A DNA stretch of 64,000 bases from Dendronephthya gigantea (lineage: Eukaryota; Cnidaria; Anthozoa; Malacalcyonacea; Nephtheidae), in assembly GCF_004324835.1 (NCBI RefSeq), contig NW_021163434.1:1-64000 (forward strand), written 5' to 3'. Made by a program: the position numbers and the translations under genes. The notes beneath the pieces are model-generated. The model had not been told where the DNA came from, did not search any database, and worked only from the letters and a program-made list of their open reading frames with translations. Each line of letters starts with the position of its first letter. The first letter of the stretch is position 1. Positions 56,853 to 64,000 of the stretch are shown piece by piece.

Positions 56853-59066
56853 GAACGAATATTCAATATATTAGTGTACCACATAAAAACTCATTATTAC
56901 AATGGCTATCGGACGTCTATTGCATCGGAGATACGACTTGTGGTAAGCCAAATTCAATGTTATTTCTTGCGATTTTTCTATGATGTCTTACATTGTTTTT
57001 TTGTAAAGATTCTTCAATGTTTTCTCAGTCTGCGAGCTGACAACGTCAAGGCCTTGTGCAAGACAAAAGTGGAAAAGTCAAATTCACTTCGCATGTTAAT
57101 TGTTCTGAAAGGAAAACGTTGGTTAATGATGATACTGCAAGGCATGTCAGCTATTCTGCTTCCAAAATTCCTTTTCTTGTTAGTGTAATACATTCTCATT
57201 TTTGTTTTAGTTCTGCAGAAGATAAGACAACCGGGATTGTTTCACTGCCTTACAGCGAGGCAGAATGTTATTCCTGTGTGCTTACAACAGGTAAACTTTT
57301 CTATCATAATATATCATCTGGCATTAAGTTTCGAATGAAGTTCAACTTTCTTCATTTTCTAGAAATTGGAATGGGAGGTGTTGGATGTTGTTATGAGAAA
57401 CTTTCCGGAGGCACTGCAAGATAAAAACTTGATACATTCTCGAAAGCACTACTTACGTTCAATATGTACAGTGTTATCTAAAATGGTAAGGGATGTAAAG
57501 TTGTGCACTTTTCACACCAAAATCATGAACTAAAAATTTTACTTTGCATTCAGGTTTGAAATTATGATTTTCTTCCTGGATTATTTCGTGTTCCTCATGA
57601 TATGCGCCGACCTCATTTGTACGCTAGAATTTTTCCAGTACGGTTCTTATCATTCAGTTTTTTGCATCTATCATAATATCTTACCATAACTATACCAAAA
57701 CCATACCATACCATAACCATAACCATACCACATCATATCATATAATCATATCATACAATCATATCATACCATAACTAACCATAACCAAATCATACCATAC
57801 GATAACCATATCATACCATACGGTACGATAACCATATAATCCCAAAATTATATCACACCATACCATACCATGACCAAATCATACCATACGATAACCATAT
57901 CATACCATAATTATATCATACCATATCATACCATAACCAATTTATACCATAATTATATCATACTATACTAATGATTTAATTGGATATTTTATTGTAACAT
58001 GTGCAGGTATTAACAGAGCTGTGTACGTACCACATTTTTATTGGGCAAGATGAACAGGTAAGAACCTGCTTCACTTTATTTTCAGCGGTTGTCTGTTCTC
58101 GCTTAAACGTTGTTGTATATTTCGTCTAGTTTTGTCTGATGCGTACTTTGGAGATTGGTTTGGTTGCTCATTCCACGACGTTAAGCGTATATTGTCTCAC
58201 CATATGTATGTTAGAAATGCCTTCAGTTATGGCAAGGTATGGCTACTTAAGATTGTCTGGAATTTGAGACGTTTTTTATGTCCATTAGCACTTTGTAAAG
58301 AATGAAGTTGATTTAAGTAATTGCAGCGTTTTAGAAGTTTATTACTTTGGAGATATTTGAAATCGTGCCTTGATAATGTGCTCAGTGAATTTACAGAAAT
58401 GTTTTTCAATAAACTCCAGCTAAATGTAACGTCTCTTGTTATGCGAGATACTCCTTCACAAGATTATTTGGGTAATAATTTCTAAATTTTCTGTCCTTAG
58501 GCTGCTCCCAACATATCTGGAAAAGTTTACTAAACTTTCGCCAACGCCTCAAGTTGTCATACCACTGTTAGAATTTCTCTCTGGTATGTTTCTTGAAGTT
58601 ACGTAAATTAAGAAATCTTTTATGAAATATCAATGTACCCCCTAAGAGAGCTAGGTTGTATAAACACTCAATCGTATTCGACGAAAAGTTGCTAACATTC
58701 TTTTAAAACGTTTAAATAGCATTTCAAAGCTTCGTGATTAGTACAAAAACTTCACAGCGATCCATTTGAAACAAGTCATTGGAATATGTTTGCCTCACAC
58801 AGCATCATCGAGGTTTGTTTAACGCGATAACATCTCAAACTTTTTATTATTGATTTGTGAAATTGAATAAAATATAAACGAACTGATATGTTTCACCTTA
58901 GATACTCTCAATACACGGTAACTCTTGCTGATAATGTCATTTCATCCTGGTTTGTCAACTGTCCACTGTTGTTAAGAAAACAATTCGTGCCATTGATTAC
59001 AAAAGTAAGTCCACATGTCATTCTATGGCCACGGAGATTGCTTGCTAAATTTTCAATAGATATTAA
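56853..59066 (+). pseudogene. TSC2: TSC2 (tuberin) partial copy 2
   Basis: Corresponds to 37,265-39,436 of copy 1, exon by exon and intron by intron. It starts mid-exon (RIFNILVYHIKTHYYNGY) exactly at the end of the 3.5-kb element. It keeps features that copy 1 has lost: no stop after LRADNVKALCKTKVEKSN, a proper GTAAGG donor after the exon at 57,363-57,485, and a full YSQYTVTLADNVISSWFVNC exon (58,901-59,004). It has its own lesion in the PYSEA exon. Each copy has distinct damage, so neither is a simple copy of the other's present state. Confidence 0.88.
57670..57975. repeat. CCATA-type minisatellite in TSC2 copy 2 intron
   Basis: Same intron as 38,100-38,375, with more ATACCATACGATAACCAT units. 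Confidence 0.9.
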
Positions 59067-59809
59067 GAAGTGGTGTTTAAACTTTATACAGCTTAGGCAG
59101 TGTTGTTACATAAACTTGTCCATTTCATGTTACATAATTTTGCTTATATGCAAGCTCGTTTTCAATCATTTGTCCTTGTATTCCTTTAGAGTCTTAACAA
59201 CGCAGATATATCTTCAGATGCTGCAAACCCATACCCTTAGTCACTAATCCCCCACCAAATTCCATTCACTCCCAAACTCCCTTGAGAAATCAAAGGAAGA
59301 CTCAAGCAACACACTTAGTTCAGAGATGATGGAAATCGTGGGTGATATGATGGTCAAATATACATTTTCTTTTATTTGACCCAACCAAAAAGGTCTGTAT
59401 GTTGGTTTCGTATTTTTCTGCACTGTGTTTCAGGGAAGATGACTATTTTGTTGTTTTTATAGAACTGCAGTTGTTTAATGACTCCTGCGCAATGGAGCGT
59501 CAAGAAGTTGGTTGCTTGGCAATGTGTTGATCACGGTTACAGTCAACAAGCGGGCAACTTCGAACATGTCATGCGCATATTGTTCGGCAGGAAAAGTGTT
59601 TGTGTGAGATGATTCACTGCAGAAGGGCACGGAGCCTGAGGTTTTAAAAGTTGAGCTTAAGAGAAACAAAAACGAGGCCTCAATTAGTCAGGTAAGGAAA
59701 ATTCTTTCAGTATCATTGTTTAAATTGGCATACACTGTCTGCCCAGCGTATTCATGCTTAAACAACAAAATATATTTGCAAGAGCGACCAAGTTTTAATA
59801 TTCTTCTAG
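59067..59809. other. Stretch present in TSC2 copy 2 but missing from copy 1
   Basis: In copy 1 the sequence jumps from AATTTTCAATAGATAT straight to ATTTGCAAGAGCGACC. Here about 700 bp lies between, with ATAT at both edges. No named exon; a reading around 59,490-59,560 is unassigned. Confidence 0.55.
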
Positions 59810-59987
59810 TGAAAGCTCTTAGGAACGTATTTGACATTTCCATTGATAACGACAGTAATATCGTGTGTTTGAACGTTAAAGCTAAACTCAGGGATATTCT
59901 AAACAATACAAATCATGGCCCTAGAGTTATTTCCGATAAAAACCTGTCGAAGTTGGTTCGTCATATTGCAATGCATGTTAAATAAAT
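59810..59987 (+). pseudogene. TSC2: RapGAP-domain exon of TSC2 (probable)
   Basis: After an acceptor TTCTTCTAG the frame reads NVFDISIDNDSNIVCLNVKA, then GPRVISDKNLSKLVRHIAMH. This follows the end of tuberin's Rheb-GAP domain (the human order is VTPLDYECNLVSLQC, then AKIVSDRNLPFVARQMALH). It ends with a stop. Exons for the long middle of tuberin do not lie between it and the HEAT-region exons, so a large internal part is missing. The assignment rests on a short match. Confidence 0.6.
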
Positions 59988-60184
59988 TTGGTCAGTAACT
60001 TAGGGTAATTTAAATGTCCGGATGTGATATTGACGGTATACGAATGTTTTTCTTTTTAAGATTGCGTCAGTTATTCACCAAAATCAGAAGAAAACTACAG
60101 ATACCTAGGCTGTAATTGGTTACAAAGAATACGTCAGATCAAAGGATTCGAGCTAGAGTTTCTCATGCGGTACCGGAACAATGT

Positions 60185-60345
60185 AGGTCGCTAGACTTAA
60201 GGAAAGACGCTCGTAATATAATAGATTTTACAAAATATATCCTTTGGTAATTCTTATGAGTTGCAATAAAACCTTTACAACTGTTCATCCTTCACTGATG
60301 AGCTCAGAATGTTTCGTTATCACGTGGTCAATGCACGACTCTTGC
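60185..60345. repeat. Partner of the segment at 40,905-41,085
   Basis: CTCGTAATATAATAGATTTT to AATGTTTCGTTATCACGTGG, ending ATGCACGACTCTTG, which in the other copy encodes the end of the hAT-like frame. Confidence 0.8.
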
Positions 60346-61680
60346 CCTGGAGGAGGAACCCAATCCGGATATAAATGACTTTTTTATCTAAAGTACTTCA
60401 CGGAAAGGCCTTCAGTTGAAATATGAAGAAAGTCGGGCTGATGTTTCAAAGATTTTATGACGCGAAGTTGAATCTTGGTTCATCGTTTCTTCAACGAAAC
60501 GGGCACTGATAAGACTTCACAGATAAGATATCACAGTAGAAGCCAGTGCTCTTTCGCTGTAGCTTGCCTAGCGGCACAGAGGTCTCAACAGATGGTAGGA
60601 AATGACAACAGAGAGCGAACATGATAAAATTTTTATGAATAAAATTATTCCGAAAATAACAAAAAAGATCAACCTGGTTGGGTGACATCTAGAGGTCTAA
60701 TTTTATTCTTTCTCCAACTATGAGATTTGATGTGAGCCTCATTTTTGTTTCTTCTGTCCATCTATTATTTCTTGAAAACAAATACCATGAAACATGGTTC
60801 AAAATGAGACATTTTATAAGCACGATGTTTGTAGAATACTTTGCAACGCTTAACAAAAATCCGTAACTGGTATTTTCAATTTGTGTTTATAGCTTCAATC
60901 TCGTTCTACTGCAGTTTCCGATAGCACAAATGAAAGGTAGGATACATTAATTGTAATTTAAATTTTAATCTAAATTTGATGAAGTATCGTATACCTCAAA
61001 ACCTTCAACACCACTTTGCTGGTATTACTAAATGACGCTCAGAAAACTTCGAAACATTAATTTTGCACTTTAGCGAGTTTCGAATTATGGAGTTTTTTAT
61101 TGCTGAGAGAAGAAGCACTGGCTGAAGCCGTTGCTAGATCATTCCTCATTTTTTTCATTTTCAGTAATAATCAGTATTATTCACTCGCATATATTTATGT
61201 ATCTTTCTCTCTGTAGTGGCATTCGCAAGTAAGTGAAAGGAGTGAGCCGTTTGAACCCGTTCTTACTTACGGTCACTTATTGAAAATTACTAGCTATACT
61301 ATTTACAAAAAGTGCTGAAAGACTTCTCTTTAGGCCTCGACTGAAAACCATTATTCCATTGCACTCTTTCATTCATCTCTATAAAAAAATCACTTTATAT
61401 TTTGAAACATCTATGACATGAAGAGAAAGTGCAACATTTGGAGAGAAAAACTCACCAAGTGGAAAATTATCAAAGAAAGCCAAGTCAAACCTTCCCAACC
61501 TTAAAATTTGCAACCCGTCACCAGAGTTGTCGATGGGAATTAAAACATTTGTTGAAGTTTGCAAGTCGATTGTATTGCTACAAATATCACGAACATTTTT
61601 TTTTAATTTGTTTTTATTCTAATATCCATTCTACTTTACATATTTCAGTATAAAGTTGTTTTGTATTGACAAGCAATTGC
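60346..61680. other. Unassigned stretch
   Basis: Exon-like readings (for example ELSMGIKTFVEVCKSIVLLQ at about 61,520-61,590) occur but no family is recognised. Weak similarity to the end of TSC2 copy 1 (GTTGAATCTTGGTTC at about 60,468) suggests scattered duplicated scraps. Confidence 0.3.
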
Positions 61681-61691
61681 TTTTGACTTAC

Positions 61692-61785
61692 AGATGTGAT
61701 TTACTACAATATTGAAAATGGCTTGATTGACGAAGGTGGACTTGGTGGAGTTGTTGAGGATTATGCCATTGCAATGGCGACATAA
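61692..61785 (+). other. Exon-like reading, family unknown
   Basis: After ACTTACAG: VIYYNIENGLIDEGGLGGVV, then EDYAIAMAT and a stop. It has the look of a real terminal exon (acceptor, steady acidic/hydrophobic pattern), but I do not recognise it. Confidence 0.4.
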
Positions 61786-62799
61786 TTGATGAAATCAATG
61801 GCGAAAGAATTCTTTAGTCAACTAGAGTCGTGTTAGAGTACCATGTTTAGAAGGCGCTTGCGACGGACGACGAAAAACAGCGATTAAATTTGCAAAATAT
61901 GGCTGAAATTGTGTTTTAGTGGGGGTTAAGTGAAATGAAATATGTCGTATCGCAACAAAACATCGTTATTTCTTTGGAAATTTATAATAAATATATTAAA
62001 AGCATTTTTTTCATCATATGGCGAACATTTTTAGAAAATAGAAAAAATTAGACTTTTCCGGGTGAATCAGTAATTTTATGCCTAATTAGCAGTTGACCTG
62101 GAATGGTAAACATAATTTGCTTGTAAAATATAAAACTGATGATAATTTCACCCTCCAGTGACCACCCCTAAAAGCAACATTCTGAACCATATAAGCAATT
62201 CAGAAAGACTGTAGCTTTGATAATTCAGGATTTAGAGCTATGGCGGTTATGACCGCCATGGTCATTTTACCCGAAAACAATTGAGATAACCTGTTTTGCA
62301 TGAAATGCACACAAACTCCTTTGCAGGGCCTTGACTAGTAAATATACCTGAGTTACACGGGCTGTTGATATCACAATTGTTTATCTCTTCACGCACTTGC
62401 AATAAATCACATCATTAGCAGGGGATGGGTTAACTTTGCAATTCCGGACTTGACTTGATATGTTCATATCAGAGAGATGTCGCTATTGGAGAGGTACATA
62501 TTAAGACATGTTTACATTTTCAATTACTGCTGCCATCTTCTTTTGATATATGTGAACGAGTAGATAAGTTATGGATTTTTCTGATAACAGCACCGATTTC
62601 ATGTATTGAAATGCAACGCTCAATACCCTACACACAACTAGTAGCGTAGTAAAATTCAAGAAAATGGTACGATAATTTATTCAGCTTTAGAGAGATTACA
62701 TGTTCTGACGTTTTGGGTTCATTACGAGAGCTGTTTGGCACTGCTACTTTAAACGCAAGTCGAACGGGAATTTCTTTAATATTTATTGAAAATATATTC
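61786..62799. other. Non-coding stretch with a small hairpin
   Basis: AT-rich. A perfect short hairpin ATGGCGGT/ACCGCCAT lies at 62,239-62,259. Nothing else is recognised. Confidence 0.45.
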
Positions 62800-63190
62800 T
62801 ATAGAAAAGATTAAGTTTAACTATATATAAGTAAAAGGTATAAAGATACATGCATTCCAATCATTTTCTTAGTTCATACGATGAATCAAACTAAACTTAA
62901 ACATTAACATAAACACTAATCACACTACAAACATACATGCAAACAGATAAAGTTCAGTACCTGAAGGGTGGATCCCCGTAGGACTTTGTCTAACACAACT
63001 ATTTGTAAATCAACCGTTCGTTCTATCTCGTACTTCTCCTGACGCTTAACTGATTAGCAGTCACTCGTACAGTATCCTTTTATTAACTTAATAACTAACA
63101 TAACTAGATATATTTATTACATTAAAATTAATTTGATTATGATGGAATGTTGTTGGCTATTCAAACCAACCCTCCGGGGCCACAGTTCGT
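62800..63190 (-). repeat. Possible LTR region of the BEL/Pao fossil
   Basis: Just downstream (minus sense) of the integrase C-terminal region lies a purine-rich GGCCCCGGAGGGTTGG, followed by an AT-rich stretch without coding, the arrangement of a polypurine tract and LTR. The partner LTR is outside the window, so the limits are a guess. Confidence 0.35.
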
Positions 63191-63200
63191 GGATGCTCGT

Positions 63201-64000
63201 TCATGGGCTACTAGCTTCTATTAAAACACATAAACGTTGCACCGACCTTTTGTAATGACCATGCTGCGTTTTGACCAAAACATTCCTTACCACACCATCC
63301 TTTCCAGGGTAAACTTCTTCAACTCGGGCTAACTTCCATTTCCCGCGCGGTGTCTCATAATCGACCATCAAGACCAAGTCGCCAATCTTCATCTGTCGTT
63401 CTTTTAATCGCCACTTTCCTCTTTTCTGCAACGTCGGGAGATACTCTCGAATAAATCTCTTCCAAAATTGCTGAACCAGGCTTTGGACAAACTCAAACCT
63501 TCGACTTAAGATTTCACTTCTTTCGAATGACCCGTGAGGAACGCTGTTCGATGCTCGACCGATGAGGAAATGGTTAGGGGTAAGGGGTTGTAAATCATTA
63601 GGATCGTTCGATGGGTATCCTGAGGGTCTTCCGTTGATCAACGACTTTACTTCGGCAAACACTGTGTTCATTTCGTTCCAAGATAACCGTTGGCTTCCGA
63701 TCACCACTCGAATGGCACGTTTCACTTGTTTTATCAAGCTTCATAAATTCCGCCTTGATGAGGGCTCCGGGGCGTGGTAAAAATCCAGCGAAGTTGATGT
63801 AGGGTTGCGAAATCTTCGAGCTTCTTTCGCAACTTTGTAAATAGCTCTCTTAATAATCTCTCTGTTCCAACAAACGACGTACCGTTATCGGAAATTATCG
63901 TGCTTGGCCAACCATGATGGGAAGCGAATCGTCTCATCGCGTGGAGAAAGGCTTCGGCTGACATACTCTCGACGATTTCTAAATGGATAGCCCGTACTGT
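63201..64000 (-). mobile_element. BEL/Pao retroelement fossil: integrase and C-terminal domain
   Basis: Minus-strand readings RAIHLEIVESMSAEAFLHA, SDNGTSFVGTERLLRELF and TTPRSPHQGGIYEA belong to the integrase core. PLTPNHFLIGRASNSVPHG, RKRGKWR-like and GDLVLMVDYETPRGKWKLAR blocks belong to the domain that follows integrase in BEL/Pao elements. The element continues beyond the window's right edge. The visible part is broken at about one place and is otherwise well preserved, so it is fairly young. Confidence 0.88.

Overview
The window is AT-rich, intron-bearing eukaryotic DNA dominated by repeats. The exons that can be named belong to animal genes (TSC2/tuberin, DNAJC13/RME-8, CHEK2). The repeat types (DUF6589 genes with a RecQ-like partner, DIRS-type elements next to SGNH hydrolase genes, GGATAA-rich and CAGGGTCTTT-type MITEs) suggest an early-branching animal, most likely an anthozoan or other cnidarian. 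That assignment is inference from recalled families, not from a search.

Layout. 0-3.75 kb: an unrecognised minus-strand exon, a LINE scrap, a minisatellite, a tRNA-like core and decayed zinc-finger genes. 3.66-10.24 kb: a nested inverted structure. Outer arms of about 0.5-0.6 kb face each other and enclose a 4,976-bp element with about 250-bp iteron-rich terminal inverted repeats and a TA target duplication; its 4.4-kb interior shows no gene. 10.9-14.9 kb: a four-exon gene joining a ZAD-like zinc finger to a DUF6589 region, convergent with the last exon of a RecQ-like helicase (15.7-16.05 kb). The pair is a candidate for a helicase-bearing Academ-type DNA transposon. 17.2-21.2 kb: a fossil DIRS-like element on the minus strand (Gag-like, RT/RNase H, tyrosine recombinase).

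20.77-29.85 kb: a nearly identical 4.54-kb tandem duplication. Each unit carries a Gag-like piece, an SGNH hydrolase frame, Ty3-type fossil pieces and clusters of a 136-bp tRNA-like repeat. From 29.58 to 33.82 kb that repeat runs on as about 32 tandem units. 34.5-36.03 kb: the 5' half of a LINE with a 2A-like motif.

36.08-50.1 kb: exons, with introns, of three unrelated conserved genes lie head to tail on the plus strand: part of TSC2, part of DNAJC13 and the 3' part of CHEK2. All carry stops or lost splice sites and they are separated by a hAT scrap and small palindromes. Part of the TSC2 segment recurs at 56.85-60.3 kb with different lesions and a different deletion structure, starting exactly at the end of a 3.5-kb element with terminal inverted repeats. 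This looks like a gene-fragment collection made by DNA-level duplication (mobile-element capture, or a degenerating or supernumerary chromosome region). The window ends in a BEL/Pao fossil on the minus strand (63.2-64.0 kb).

No intact host gene is demonstrated. Exon limits were placed by eye from splice signals and remembered protein sequences.
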